A DNA stretch of 64,000 bases, taken from the NCBI GenBank assembly GCA_964369475.1, contig CAYJFK010000005.1:3205-67204 (forward strand), in the 5' to 3' direction. The notes under the pieces are model-generated. The model did not search any database, was not told where the DNA came from, and worked only from the letters and a program-made list of their open reading frames with translations. The DNA is from CAYJFK01 sp964369475. GTDB taxonomy: Bacteria > Bacillota > Clostridia > Oscillospirales > Feifaniaceae. The stretch's first letter is position 1. The number at the start of each line of letters is the position of its first letter. The position numbers were made by a program, and so were the translations under genes. This document shows, piece after piece, positions 53,917-63,294 of the stretch.

Positions 53917-55506
53917 ATGAAGAAAGCACTATCTATTATGCTTGCTCTTGGTCTTGTCGCCCTTGTTGGTTGCGACGAGTCGACACCGGCAGGCGGCGTA
54001 ACACCAAACGAGGCATGGGCAGACGGTACATATGAAGTTACTGTCGATGGACAAGAGGGCCCAATGACTGTTGAGACAGTTGTTGAAGCAGGCATAATCA
54101 AGAGCGTTACTCTTGTTAGCCACAACGAGACAGCAGGCATTGCAGACCCTGCTTTAGAGCAAATTCCAATGTCGATAGTTGGCACAAACAGCGCAACTGT
54201 TGACCTTGTTGCAGGCGCAACTCTAACATCTAACCGCATCATGGGTGCTGTTGAAGATTGTCTAACTCTTGCTTCGGGCGGAGAGCTTGTAGAAGAAGTT
54301 GTAACATTCGCACCTTTCGCAGCAGACGGTGTTGCAGACGGTACATACACAGGCACAGCTAAGGGCTTTGGCGGTGATGTAACTGTTGAAGCAACAGTAG
54401 CAGGCGGCATGGTTACAGCTCTTGTTGTAACAGGTGACGGCGAAACAGCAGGTATCGGTACAATGGCAATCGACGCAGCTCACACAGGCGTACTAGACGG
54501 CGTTGCAGGTGCAACAGTAACTATGGACGCTATAAACGCAGCTCTTGAGTCGGCATTTAGCGGCACAAGCGGCGATATGAGTGGTGATATGGTAGTAGCT
54601 CCTGTCTTTACACCATTTGCGGCAGACGGTGTTGCAGACGGCATGTACACAGGCACAGCACAGGGCTTTGGCGGTGAAGTTTCGGTCGAAGCAACAGTAG
54701 CAGGTGGCATGGTTACAGCTCTTGTTGTAACAGCAGATGCTGAGACACCCGGAATTGGTACAATGGCTGTTGATGCAGCTCACACAGGTATCCTAGACGG
54801 TGTTGCAGGCGCTACTGTAACAATGACAGCCATTAACGAAGCAATCGACGCTGCTCTTGCAGGAGATGTAGCAGAGGGCGATACAGAGGGAGAAATAGTA
54901 GAAGAAGAACCCACAAGCGGCTTTGCAGCATTTGCAGCTCCTGCTGACGTAGCAGACGGCGACTACACAGCAGAAGCACAGGGCTTTGGCGGTGCAGTTA
55001 AGGTTGAGTTTACAGTTTCGGGCGGCATGGTAACAGCACTTACAGCAACAGGCGATGCAGAGACACCAGGAATTGGCACAAACGCACTTGATGCGGCTAA
55101 TGCAGGTAATGTAGACGGCGTTGCTGGTGCTACTGTAACAATGGATGCAATTAACGAAGCCATCGCATCGGTTGCAACTGTTGAAGCACCTGTCGAAGAG
55201 CCCGTTGTCGAAGAGCCCGTTGTTGAGGAGCCTGTTGTTGAAGAACCGGCAGGCAGCGGTCTTGCAGACGGCACATACACAGCATCGTCGGCAGGCTTTG
55301 CAGGTGATGTTTCTGTTACAATAGTAGTAGCAGGCGGCGAAGTAACTTCGATCTCTGCTGAGGGCGCAGGCGAGACACCCGGAATCGGCACAAATGCTCT
55401 TGATGCAGCAAATGCAGGCGATATTTCGGTAGTTGCAGGCGCAACAGTTACATCGAATGCTATCCAAGCAGCATACGATGCAGCAGTAGCACAGGCTGCA
55501 GGCTAA
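53917..55506 (+). CDS. Lipoprotein with five FMN-binding (flavinylation) repeats
   Basis: 529 residues. Lipoprotein signal (IMLALGLVALVGC; lipid Cys19), then five FMN_bind domains, each ending in a flavin-attachment motif: GATLTSN once, GATVTMD/GATVTMT three times and GATVTSN last. ApbE transferases link FMN to the second Thr of such motifs, so the protein may carry five covalent flavins at the outer membrane face. Before the last domain is a VEEPVVEEP spacer. Listeria PplA, with two such domains, carries electrons to extracellular acceptors. Domains 2-4 are highly similar (internal amplification). No apbE gene or redox partner lies in the window. It is monocistronic. Confidence 0.9.
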   Translation: MKKALSIMLALGLVALVGCDESTPAGGVTPNEAWADGTYEVTVDGQEGPMTVETVVEAGIIKSVTLVSHNETAGIADPALEQIPMSIVGTNSATVDLVAGATLTSNRIMGAVEDCLTLASGGELVEEVVTFAPFAADGVADGTYTGTAKGFGGDVTVEATVAGGMVTALVVTGDGETAGIGTMAIDAAHTGVLDGVAGATVTMDAINAALESAFSGTSGDMSGDMVVAPVFTPFAADGVADGMYTGTAQGFGGEVSVEATVAGGMVTALVVTADAETPGIGTMAVDAAHTGILDGVAGATVTMTAINEAIDAALAGDVAEGDTEGEIVEEEPTSGFAAFAAPADVADGDYTAEAQGFGGAVKVEFTVSGGMVTALTATGDAETPGIGTNALDAANAGNVDGVAGATVTMDAINEAIASVATVEAPVEEPVVEEPVVEEPVVEEPAGSGLADGTYTASSAGFAGDVSVTIVVAGGEVTSISAEGAGETPGIGTNALDAANAGDISVVAGATVTSNAIQAAYDAAVAQAAG

Positions 55507-55520
55507 GATATAAGTTTTAC

Positions 55521-55556
55521 GAGGTGCGGCAATATTGCCGCACCTCTTTTTTTATT
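55521..55556 (+). terminator. Terminator of the FMN-binding lipoprotein gene
   Basis: GAGGTGCGGCAAT / ATTGCCGCACCTC perfect palindrome followed by TTTTTTTT. Confidence 0.92.
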
Positions 55557-55585
55557 TGTTATAGAGCTATACCCTGTTTAATTTT

Positions 55586-55624
55586 AAAACCGTAGCTACA
55601 TTATTTGTCTTAGCTACGGTTTTG
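55586..55624. terminator. Second hairpin with T-run
   Basis: AAAACCGTAGCTA .. TAGCTACGGTTTT stem with an A- and T-rich loop; T-runs on both strands, so it could stop transcription from either side. Confidence 0.7.
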
Positions 55625-55671
55625 TTATTTATATAAAAGTAGTCTCCCTTTATCAACAAGCCACAAAAAAA

Positions 55672-55698
55672 GCAGACAGCACTATACGTGCTGCCTGC
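55672..55698 (-). terminator. Terminator of the two tiny minus-strand ORFs
   Basis: Minus strand GCAGGCAGCAC / GTGCTGTCTGC stem followed by TTTTTTT; supports transcription of 55714-56017 from the minus strand. Confidence 0.75.
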
Positions 55699-55713
55699 GG
55701 TGGCGGAGTGTAT

Positions 55714-55857
55714 TTACTTGTCTTGTGCTTGTTTACTGCTCCGCCTTCTGCGCCCTCTGTGTTTTTGCTCGGGCTCTTTGGGCACTTCCACCTGTACAAC
55801 TTCTTCTATTACAGGCGGAGGTGTTACTACTTTTTTTCGCCTTAGCCTAAGTCTCAC
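55714..55857 (-). CDS. Tiny basic ORF, function unknown
   Basis: 47 codons from a GTG at 55857, preceded by GAGG 7 nt upstream: a run of Arg and Lys (RLRLRRKK), a PPP-V-I-E-E acidic centre, then a second basic stretch (HRGRRRR). No family recognised. It follows the 49-codon membrane ORF by 10 bp and ends just before the terminator. Low complexity, so the call is tentative. Confidence 0.4.
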   Translation of the reverse strand: MRLRLRRKKVVTPPPVIEEVVQVEVPKEPEQKHRGRRRRSSKQAQDK

Positions 55858-55867
55858 AATTGTTCCC

Positions 55868-56017
55868 TCATCTGCTACATAGTATTAGATATCCAACCCC
55901 GATTACAAGTGCCGCCATTAAAACGACGAGCAGAGGGGCAGGCAGAAATGTGCAGAGCAGAATACCTGCGCCGAAAAATATTATTCCAAGACCTAATATA
56001 TCACGGTAAAAACCCAT
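55868..56017 (-). CDS. Small hydrophobic membrane protein, 49 residues
   Basis: ATG at 56017 with GGAGGG 7 nt upstream. MGFYRDILGLGIIFFGAGIL is followed by a Pro-containing turn and a second hydrophobic helix ending LILCSR, so a two-helix hairpin in the membrane. Similar tiny hydrophobic proteins exist in Clostridia, but I cannot name a family. The good ribosome site and the downstream terminator support it as a real gene. Confidence 0.55.
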   Translation of the reverse strand: MGFYRDILGLGIIFFGAGILLCTFLPAPLLVVLMAALVIGVGYLILCSR

Positions 56018-56154
56018 ATTCCGCCCTCCATTTTTCTTCTCTAAAAGCAGTATATGTGGTTTTATGTTATTTGTTACATATTAAATAGTAAAGGAGATAT
56101 GCCGTACTCTGACATATCTCCTTTTATTGTAACTACGCTATATTCAAACTTGTG

Positions 56155-56796
56155 CTACGCCGCCAATATTACTATTAGCGCCCCATCTCTTACAGCTACA
56201 TGCGCACTATCTTCTATAATATGATTGCTTACACCAAGGGGAAAATTCTCGTCGAGCTCTATTTCATCAAAGGAGTATTCGCACCCTTTTATGGAAATGC
56301 CACTTGCCTTTTTCCCATAGCAAAAAAGCGAAAAATTAGGATAGTCGTCGTCCTTTTTAACCGTAATGCTGTCATTTTCAATCATGGTCACACAGTTTTC
56401 GGGGCTTATAAGCCAGCCCTTTGCGCCATTGTCGAGAAGGTATCTAAGCGAAACTATATTTGCCATTGTATGATCAAGTCGACCGCCAAGGGCACCGTAT
56501 ATCATAAAATTTCGCATACCATTCCGCAGCCCATGCTTTATTGCAAGCATTGTGTCGGTGTCGTCCTTTCTTATCGGAAAGGTCTCTATATTGCCCTCTA
56601 TCTCCTCGACAGCCCCTTCATAAGAGTCGAAATCGCCTATAATAATGTCGGGCACTATGTTCTGTGCCTTTGCATGTTTGTACCCTGCATCGGCGCAAAT
56701 TATGTAATGCTCCTCAAGCGAGCGAATGTCTGCCGCCTCTTTGTCGCTAAGCCCCATTGCGGCAATAATTACGCAGGTCTTCACTACTTCTCCCAC
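56155..56796 (-). CDS. thiN: Thiamine diphosphokinase
   Basis: 213 residues, family length. Conserved motifs: CADAGYKHA, IIGDFDSYEG, DDTDTMLAIKHGL and GALGGRLDHTMAN, which bind ATP, magnesium and thiamine. It makes thiamine diphosphate from thiamine and ATP. Last gene of the prpC-prkC-rsgA-thiN run; it overlaps rsgA by 13 bp. The rpe gene that often lies between rsgA and thiN is absent. Confidence 0.94.
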   Translation of the reverse strand: MGEVVKTCVIIAAMGLSDKEAADIRSLEEHYIICADAGYKHAKAQNIVPDIIIGDFDSYEGAVEEIEGNIETFPIRKDDTDTMLAIKHGLRNGMRNFMIYGALGGRLDHTMANIVSLRYLLDNGAKGWLISPENCVTMIENDSITVKKDDDYPNFSLFCYGKKASGISIKGCEYSFDEIELDENFPLGVSNHIIEDSAHVAVRDGALIVILAA

Positions 56797-57674
56797 TCCT
56801 TTATGTCTCTCACTTCGTTTAGCATTGTTATATAGCTGTTATATCTACTCTGTGCTATAACTCCATTTTCTACCGCATCTTTCACGGCGCAACCCGGTTC
56901 TCTATCGTGGACACAGCCCGAAAAACGGCACTCTCCTATGTAAGACTCGAACTCCTTAAAACAGTGTTCGAGCTCCTCTTTATAGACAGGTTCAAAGCGC
57001 TCTACCGACAGATCGCCATACCCCGGTGTATCGGCAATAATGCCGCCACCAAGGTGAAAGAGCTCTACATGACGTGTCGTGTGCCGTCCTCTTTCGAGCC
57101 TTGCGGAAAGTCCGCCGACCTCCATTTGCACTTTGGAAAAAAGGCGGTTTAAAAGGCTCGACTTGCCAACACCCGACTGCCCAGCAAAGGCGCATATGTG
57201 CCCATCTATAAGCCGCTCGATCTCATCGACTCCCTCCCCTGTTTCTGCGCTGACAGGGACGACGGTATATCCCGTTTTGCGGTAGTCCTCCACAAGAGCT
57301 GTACTGTCGATAAGGTCGCATTTATTAATAACAATAACGCTCTCTATCCCCTTTTTCTCGCATATCGCCGTCATCTTGTCTATAAGGAGCGGAACGGGCG
57401 TTGGGGTAGTTGCCGCCGCTACTATAAACATTCTGTCGATATTTGCGCATGGAGGTCGAACAAACAAGCTTACTCGTGGTTTTATCTCCTCGATGTAAGC
57501 CTCTTTGTCCCCCTCGTGGGTCACCGTTATGCTAACAAGGTCGCCGGGGAGTGGGGTCTTACCACGTTTTCTAAACAGTCCTCTCGCCTTGCTTGCGTAT
57601 ATGCCTTGCTCGGTCTCGACATAGTAAAAACCGCCGACACCTCTCATTATTCTGCCATCAAGTGAAATCAACAA
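56784..57674 (-). CDS. rsgA: Ribosome small-subunit GTPase RsgA
   Basis: 296 residues. OB fold N terminus, then a circularly permuted GTPase: G4 (VINKCDL) comes before G1 (GQSGVGKSSLLN) and G3 (DTPGYG). The C-terminal zinc site is present (CRFSGCVHDREPGCAV). RsgA helps late maturation of the 30S subunit. It overlaps prkC by 17 bp and is a substrate of PrkC in B. subtilis, which fits the linkage. Confidence 0.96.
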   Translation of the reverse strand: MLISLDGRIMRGVGGFYYVETEQGIYASKARGLFRKRGKTPLPGDLVSITVTHEGDKEAYIEEIKPRVSLFVRPPCANIDRMFIVAAATTPTPVPLLIDKMTAICEKKGIESVIVINKCDLIDSTALVEDYRKTGYTVVPVSAETGEGVDEIERLIDGHICAFAGQSGVGKSSLLNRLFSKVQMEVGGLSARLERGRHTTRHVELFHLGGGIIADTPGYGDLSVERFEPVYKEELEHCFKEFESYIGECRFSGCVHDREPGCAVKDAVENGVIAQSRYNSYITMLNEVRDIKEWEK

Positions 57675-59523
57675 ATCCCGACTCCTTTAATGTGTCATCA
57701 ATATATATTTCTACAATTTCAGTGCCTCTGCCCGTTAAGACAATAATTGCAGACCTTTCGGTAGCATAGTGAATTTCGCTGTAAACAGTCTCGCCGCTCT
57801 TTTTTATCTCGAGCGTAAAGGAGGACGGGCTTTGTGGGAAGGAAACGGTTATTTGCTTTTCAACAGGGGCGAGCGAGCCGTCGGATATCTCTATCGAAAC
57901 GACCGTTCCCTCGTCTACCTGTGCACCGCTCTCTATTCCCTGATAAACAACGACACCATACGGCTTATCGCTAACCACTTGAGAGACCGAAGCCACAAGC
58001 CCAACCTGAGTTAGTGCTCCCCTTGCTTCGTTTTCCGTTAAGTCTACAAGGTGCGGCACATAAACTTTCTCGATTTTAGCCCCTTGGCTAACATATATTT
58101 CGACAACTTCACCCTCGGCAAGCTCTGCGCCTATGGCAGGTTCTGTTCTTATTACATGATCTTCCACAACGGTATCGCTATACTCTCGCAAAACGCTCGT
58201 CGTAAGCCCTAATTTTTCTATGTCTATCTCGGCCTGAATATAATTCTTACCCTCTACATCGGGCACAACGGCAGTTTTTGGGCCAAGACTTACGCTAACA
58301 CGTATATCGGCCCCGGGTTTGACTACCATGCCTTCGACAGGGGACTGACTGAATATTTCCCCTTCTTCGTAGTCGTCGTTGTACACTCGTTGAAGCTCTA
58401 CAATTCTAAAGTTGCCATAGTTTTCGACATCGCTGATAACTTCGTCTATATCGAGACCAAGAAGTCTTGGAATTTCAACATCTGTCGGCATCTGCTCCTC
58501 CCACGGTCGTGATACGAGTAGCACGAATGCCGCTGCTAAAATGGCCACTGCCGCCATAATTCCGGTTATTATGCCTACATAACTCTTGCGCCCTTCTTCG
58601 CTATCGAATTCTTCTTCGCTCTTAATTGTCTTAATTGCATCTATATATTTTGTCGGGCTCTCGTCCGACATATATTTATATTCAAATCGGATAGATGGGT
58701 TTTGCTTAAAGCGTTCTATATCATCTACAAGCGCTTCTGTTGACTCGTAGCGGTTGTCGGGATTTTTTGCCATACATCGGAGTATTATCTCCTCGAGCCC
58801 TTCGGGAATATTTGGGTTGTGCTCTTTGGGTGGCTTTGGCGCAGTTTGAAGTTGCATTAAGGCGACCGACACCGTGTTCTCGGCATCAAAGGGAAGCTCG
58901 CCCGTTAGCATTTCGTACATTACAATTCCGATAGAATAAATGTCCGAACGTGGGTCTGCCCCCTGTGCCGATACTTGCTCAGGGCTTATATAGTGCACAG
59001 ATCCAATTGCCTTATCTGTCATTGTGCTCGTTGCAGCATGGGAAAAACGTGCTATTCCAAAATCGGTCACCTTAATCGAACCGTCTTGAAGTAGCATAAT
59101 ATTTTGCGGCTTTATATCCCTGTGAACAATGCCACTATCGTGAGCATGTTTAAGGGCAGAGAGCGTTTGCCCGACCAAAAATAGAGTTTCTCGCCAGCCG
59201 ATTTTGCCCTGCTGTTTTATATATTGCTTTAGCGTGATACCGTCGAGGTATTCCATAACGATGTAATACAGATCGTCGTTAAGCGAAACATCGTGTATCT
59301 TTACAATGTTTTTGTGGTTTAGAATTGATATTGCCTTAGACTCGTTTTCAAATCTCGTCTTAAAACCTTCGTCTTCCAAAAACTCGTATTTTAAAACCTT
59401 AATAGCCACAGTTTTATCGCTGTGGATGTCAACAGCACGATAGACGACGGCCATGCCGCCGACCCCTACTATGCTCATTATTCTATATCGATCATTTACT
59501 ATTTTGCCAATCAGTCGCTCCAA
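57658..59523 (-). CDS. prkC: PASTA-domain Ser/Thr kinase PrkC
   Basis: 621 residues. Cytoplasmic kinase domain (about 1-270) with the ATP loop VGVGGMAVVYRA, Lys in VAIKVLKYE, catalytic HRDIKPQNIM and DFGIARF; a juxtamembrane linker, one membrane helix (about 316-338) and three extracellular PASTA domains (about 350-555), then a beta-rich C-terminal tail of about 60 residues. PASTA domains sense muropeptides or lipid II. In B. subtilis PrkC controls cell-wall growth and spore germination. The phosphatase gene is 13 bp upstream. Confidence 0.96.
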   Translation of the reverse strand: MERLIGKIVNDRYRIMSIVGVGGMAVVYRAVDIHSDKTVAIKVLKYEFLEDEGFKTRFENESKAISILNHKNIVKIHDVSLNDDLYYIVMEYLDGITLKQYIKQQGKIGWRETLFLVGQTLSALKHAHDSGIVHRDIKPQNIMLLQDGSIKVTDFGIARFSHAATSTMTDKAIGSVHYISPEQVSAQGADPRSDIYSIGIVMYEMLTGELPFDAENTVSVALMQLQTAPKPPKEHNPNIPEGLEEIILRCMAKNPDNRYESTEALVDDIERFKQNPSIRFEYKYMSDESPTKYIDAIKTIKSEEEFDSEEGRKSYVGIITGIMAAVAILAAAFVLLVSRPWEEQMPTDVEIPRLLGLDIDEVISDVENYGNFRIVELQRVYNDDYEEGEIFSQSPVEGMVVKPGADIRVSVSLGPKTAVVPDVEGKNYIQAEIDIEKLGLTTSVLREYSDTVVEDHVIRTEPAIGAELAEGEVVEIYVSQGAKIEKVYVPHLVDLTENEARGALTQVGLVASVSQVVSDKPYGVVVYQGIESGAQVDEGTVVSIEISDGSLAPVEKQITVSFPQSPSSFTLEIKKSGETVYSEIHYATERSAIIVLTGRGTEIVEIYIDDTLKESGFVDFT

Positions 59524-59536
59524 TGTGTCACCTCCC

Positions 59537-60265
59537 TTACAGGTTTAATATTACTATCGTCACATTGTCGGTAGCACCTGCCGACATAGCCATGTCGAGC
59601 AAGCTCTCTACCGCAGACTGTATGCCTTCCGTTTCGGAAAGTACATGTTCAATTTGTTTATCAACAACCATATTTGTAAGGCCGTCGCTGCAAAGAAGAA
59701 TTTTATCGCCGCTCTTAGCCTCTACTTCAAACAGATCTGCCTCTATACGGTGCTTTGTGCCGAGCGCTCTTGTAATTATGTTGCGCTGAGGGTGTATAAG
59801 TGCCTCTGCTTCTGTTATGCCGCCACCGTCTAACATCTCTTGAACGACCGAATGATCGTGGGTAATGCGGCTTAGCTCGCCTGCGGAATAGAGGTATGCA
59901 CGGCTGTCCCCTATGCTTGCAACATAAGTATGCTCGCCTTTAATAGCGGCTAATACGGCCGTCGTTCCCATATTGCCATGCTCTAAGTCCTCCTTGGCAC
60001 GATTGAAAACGGCACTGTTAGCCTCGTTTAAGGCAGTATTAATCAGGTGGATTGTGCTATCCTCCGTCATGTCCTCTGTGTATGTGTTTACTATAACTTC
60101 ACGTATCTTATCACGGGCAAGACTGCTTGCGATCTCGCCACCCAAAGGGCCACCCATCCCGTCTAAGACAACGGCAAATATACTTCCATGAAGCTCTATT
60201 ATGTCGTAGCAATCTTGGTTTTGCTTGCGCACAAGTCCGGTATGTGTCACGCCATTATATTTCAT
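59537..60265 (-). CDS. prpC: PP2C-type Ser/Thr phosphatase PrpC
   Basis: 242 residues. PP2C motifs: RKQNQDCYDI, VVLDGMGGPLGGEIAS, GTTAVLAAI, ASIGDSRAYLY and TDNVTIVIL, with the metal-binding Asp residues in place. It removes phosphate from PrkC and PrkC substrates. First gene of its run; 104 bp separate it from rlmN. Confidence 0.96.
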   Translation of the reverse strand: MKYNGVTHTGLVRKQNQDCYDIIELHGSIFAVVLDGMGGPLGGEIASSLARDKIREVIVNTYTEDMTEDSTIHLINTALNEANSAVFNRAKEDLEHGNMGTTAVLAAIKGEHTYVASIGDSRAYLYSAGELSRITHDHSVVQEMLDGGGITEAEALIHPQRNIITRALGTKHRIEADLFEVEAKSGDKILLCSDGLTNMVVDKQIEHVLSETEGIQSAVESLLDMAMSAGATDNVTIVILNL

Positions 60266-60369
60266 CCCACACCTCGAAAAATATAATTATTTTGCATTAT
60301 GTGTATCTTTTTAGATAAATTACGATTTAAATGTAAAGTCTTACTTCTTTACATTTAAAATTAACTCTA

Positions 60370-61395
60370 TTAAGAACTTTCACCATGTCTGCGCCTAAGC
60401 TGACCGCAGGCGGCATCTATATCGCTGCCAAGTTTTCGCCTAACGGTAGAGGTTACACCATATGTCGAGAGTGCCGCTTGAAAACTCTCTATCGCCGCTC
60501 TGCCCGATCCTCTGCCCGATTTTCCATCTACCGAGTTTAGCGGTATAAGGTTTACGTGGCATATCATGTTTTTAATAAGACTGCCAAGCCTTTTTGCGTG
60601 CTCCTTGCTGTCGTTAACACCGTCTATCATTGTGTATTCAAAATATATCTTGCGGCCTGTATTGTTGGCATATCTGCGTGCGGCAGATACGACCTCGGAC
60701 ACGCCCCATTTATTTGTAACGGGCATTATTTCCTTTCGCTCCTCGTCTGTCGGCGAGTGGAGAGAAATAGACAAAGTTATCTGCATATCCTCCTCCGACA
60801 GCTTGTCTATCATTGGGACAAGTCCGCAAGTCGAGAGCGATATATGCCTTTGGCCTATGCATATCCCCTTACTATGGTTGACAAGTTTTAGAAATTTTAT
60901 CACATTGTCGTAATTATCGAGCGGCTCGCCCATGCCCATCATTACAATTCCGTCTACCCTAAAACCGCTATCTTTGGAAGCGGCCAGTATCTGCTCGAGC
61001 ATCTCGGCGGGGGTTAGGCTTCTAACAAGGCCGCCGACCGTCGATGCGCAAAAGGTGCAACCCATTCTACAACCTACCTGACAGGATATACAGAGCGTTC
61101 GCCCGTGGTCGTATTGCATTAAAACGCTCTCGACCGTGTTGCCGTCTTGCAGCTCGAAAAGATATTTTATAGTACCGTCCTTTGAAACGAGCTTAGATAA
61201 AATATTCGGCATGTGCAATAGGCAGCTCTCTTTTAGCTTGTCTCTTAAATTTGCCGGTAGATTTGTCATCTCGTCAAAGGAGGCGACCCCTTTGTTTAGC
61301 CAAACAAAGACCTGTTCCGCCCTGTATTTCGGCTGACCTAAATCTGTCATTAGCCCCTTTATTTCCTCTATGTCCATAGAGCGAATATCTATCAT
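60370..61395 (-). CDS. rlmN: Dual-specificity RNA methyltransferase RlmN
   Basis: 341 residues. Radical SAM motif CQVGCRMGCTFCAST with the three cluster Cys in CRMGCTFC, the GEPLDNYDN loop, and a C-terminal Cys (AACGQLRRR) that forms the methyl-transfer intermediate. It makes 2-methyladenosine at A2503 of 23S rRNA and at A37 of some tRNAs. It is oxygen-sensitive chemistry but universal in bacteria. It immediately follows rsmB. Confidence 0.97.
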   Translation of the reverse strand: MIDIRSMDIEEIKGLMTDLGQPKYRAEQVFVWLNKGVASFDEMTNLPANLRDKLKESCLLHMPNILSKLVSKDGTIKYLFELQDGNTVESVLMQYDHGRTLCISCQVGCRMGCTFCASTVGGLVRSLTPAEMLEQILAASKDSGFRVDGIVMMGMGEPLDNYDNVIKFLKLVNHSKGICIGQRHISLSTCGLVPMIDKLSEEDMQITLSISLHSPTDEERKEIMPVTNKWGVSEVVSAARRYANNTGRKIYFEYTMIDGVNDSKEHAKRLGSLIKNMICHVNLIPLNSVDGKSGRGSGRAAIESFQAALSTYGVTSTVRRKLGSDIDAACGQLRRRHGESS

Positions 61396-62613
61396 CTATT
61401 TAACTCCCTTTGTCATAACGCAGTAGTAAAACCCGTCTGTCGAGCTGTCTGGTAGAAGTGTCTTTTCGCACTCGACCACAGCATCCTTATGTGTCTCAAG
61501 AAAACGTCTAACGACGCTCTCATTTTCTTCTTTATTAAGTGTGCATGTCGAATATAGCAGTCTGCCGCCTTCTTTTAAGTAGTTATATCCGTTAATAAGT
61601 ATATCAAGCTGAACATGGGGAAGCTCGGCAAAATCTGCTGTGTCTTTTAGTCGTATCTCGGGCTTTTTTGCCATAATGCCAAGGCCGGAGCATGGCACAT
61701 CGCATATCACATAGTCGTACTTGCCTATGTCTGCCTCGTTTTTGTCTGTGCCGTCACGAACTTCGGTCTTTATAATGTCTATGCCAAGCCGCCTTGCGCC
61801 TTCTTCAATTCTATCTGTCTTTGCCTTTGATATGTCCCGACTTGTTATACTTCCTTCGTTTTGCATTAATAGCGCCGCCGCAAAGGTCTTTCCCCCAGGT
61901 GACGAGCACATATCGAGAAGTCTTGCCCCCTTTTTAGGTGACAATGCGTGCACAGCCTCGGCACTTGCTCTGCCTTCGACAAAGAAAAGTCCCTCGTCAA
62001 AGCCGTATATCTCGGGCACTATGCCGCCGCCCAGTTCTACTATGCCCTCTGTTTCGCTCAGAGTAGCGCCTACCTGCTCTACAAAGCTCTCTATATCGGT
62101 CTTTAAGGTGTTTACCCTAAGTTGAAGCTTAGGACGGATATTAAACCTCACAAGCAGGCTTGTGCTGTACTGCTCCTTTAGCATGTCCTCTATCGACTGC
62201 GACATAGACCACGGCTTGTGTGGCGGTAGCTGATCTTTTTTCCTCGAGAGCTCTCGCAAAACACCGTTAATAAAACCCTTTGCCCTGCCGCAATTACGAG
62301 TGGCAAGCTTTACCCCCTCGTTAATTGCGGCAAATTCGGGCACTTTATCTAAAAAGAGCATTTGATATGCCGTCATTCTTAAAATTGTCCTAACAGGCGC
62401 ATCGAGCCTTTTCATCTGCTTGCCTGTCAGAATAACAAGCCATCTGTCTATCCTCGGTTGTTGCTCAAGTGTACCGTAGACAATTTCCGTTGCAAGCGCT
62501 TTGTCTCTAACATCTTTTAGCTCTGGGAGCTTTTCATTTAAAAGCATATCCGACAGGCCGCCCTTGTCGACAGCCATTAAAACGGAATATGCCACATTTC
62601 TCGGCGTGCTCAT
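61396..62613 (-). CDS. rsmB: 16S rRNA m5C967 methyltransferase RsmB
   Basis: 405 residues, somewhat shorter than the usual 430-450. N-terminal NusB-like RNA-binding domain (about 1-125) and a SAM-dependent methyltransferase domain with LLDMCSSPGGKTFAAA, the release Cys in CDVPCSGLGIM and catalytic Cys in YSTCTLNKEENE. Overlaps the zinc peptidase gene by 4 bp. Confidence 0.95.
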   Translation of the reverse strand: MSTPRNVAYSVLMAVDKGGLSDMLLNEKLPELKDVRDKALATEIVYGTLEQQPRIDRWLVILTGKQMKRLDAPVRTILRMTAYQMLFLDKVPEFAAINEGVKLATRNCGRAKGFINGVLRELSRKKDQLPPHKPWSMSQSIEDMLKEQYSTSLLVRFNIRPKLQLRVNTLKTDIESFVEQVGATLSETEGIVELGGGIVPEIYGFDEGLFFVEGRASAEAVHALSPKKGARLLDMCSSPGGKTFAAALLMQNEGSITSRDISKAKTDRIEEGARRLGIDIIKTEVRDGTDKNEADIGKYDYVICDVPCSGLGIMAKKPEIRLKDTADFAELPHVQLDILINGYNYLKEGGRLLYSTCTLNKEENESVVRRFLETHKDAVVECEKTLLPDSSTDGFYYCVMTKGVK

Positions 62614-63293
62614 CTTCTACGTCCGAATATGGCAATAAGCCTTATTAGGTTTAGTAGCGATGCAAGCATTGCCGCAACATAGGTAAGAGCGGCCGCTCTA
62701 AGCACTTTTTTTGTACCCTCAAGCTCCTCACCAACAAGTATGCCGCCCGACTCGAGTGCCGCAATGGCTCTGTTACTTGCGTTGAACTCGACGGGGAGTG
62801 TTATAAGTTGAAAGAGGAACATTGTTGAGTATAGCAGTAGTCCGATTGTAATTAGTATTTCTGTTTGCAGGAAAAGACCGAGCAGAAGTGCCGGCCAAGA
62901 TAGCTGTGCGCCTATCTGTGTTATTGGGATAATATAGCTCCTAAGCGTCATGGGGAAATACGAATCTGCCTTTTGAATTGCATGACCTACTTCATGAGCC
63001 GCAACGCCCAGTGCCGCAATAGATGTGCTGTTGTAGACCGTATCGGACAGGCTAACCGTGTTTGTTCTTGGGTCATAGTGATCTGTAAGCGAGCCTGCGA
63101 CATGACCTATACCAACTTGTGTTAGCCCATTTTCTCTTAAAATCTTACTTGCAACATCTGCTCCTGTAAGTCCGCTCCTTGCCATTACATTTCCATACTT
63201 AGCGTATGTCGATTTTAGTTTTGTTTGTGCCCACAAAGAAATTACTATTGCTATCAATACCAAAATATACGATGCATCGTAAAAATAGAACAT
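62610..63293 (-). CDS. YugP-family membrane zinc metallopeptidase
   Basis: 227 residues. N-terminal membrane helix, a zinc site HEVGHAIQ (about residue 112), and two or three further helices. The family is conserved beside fmt and rsmB in Firmicutes; substrate unknown. It lies one base from the fmt stop. Confidence 0.9.
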   Translation of the reverse strand: MFYFYDASYILVLIAIVISLWAQTKLKSTYAKYGNVMARSGLTGADVASKILRENGLTQVGIGHVAGSLTDHYDPRTNTVSLSDTVYNSTSIAALGVAAHEVGHAIQKADSYFPMTLRSYIIPITQIGAQLSWPALLLGLFLQTEILITIGLLLYSTMFLFQLITLPVEFNASNRAIAALESGGILVGEELEGTKKVLRAAALTYVAAMLASLLNLIRLIAIFGRRR

Positions 63294-63294
63294 T

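Noticed and set aside
53917..55506. CRISPR-like or tandem non-coding repeats
   Set aside because: The repeats are about 210-250 bp in-frame protein domains (FMN_bind) with codon-level variation. The same holds for the PepSY repeats at 1361-1825.
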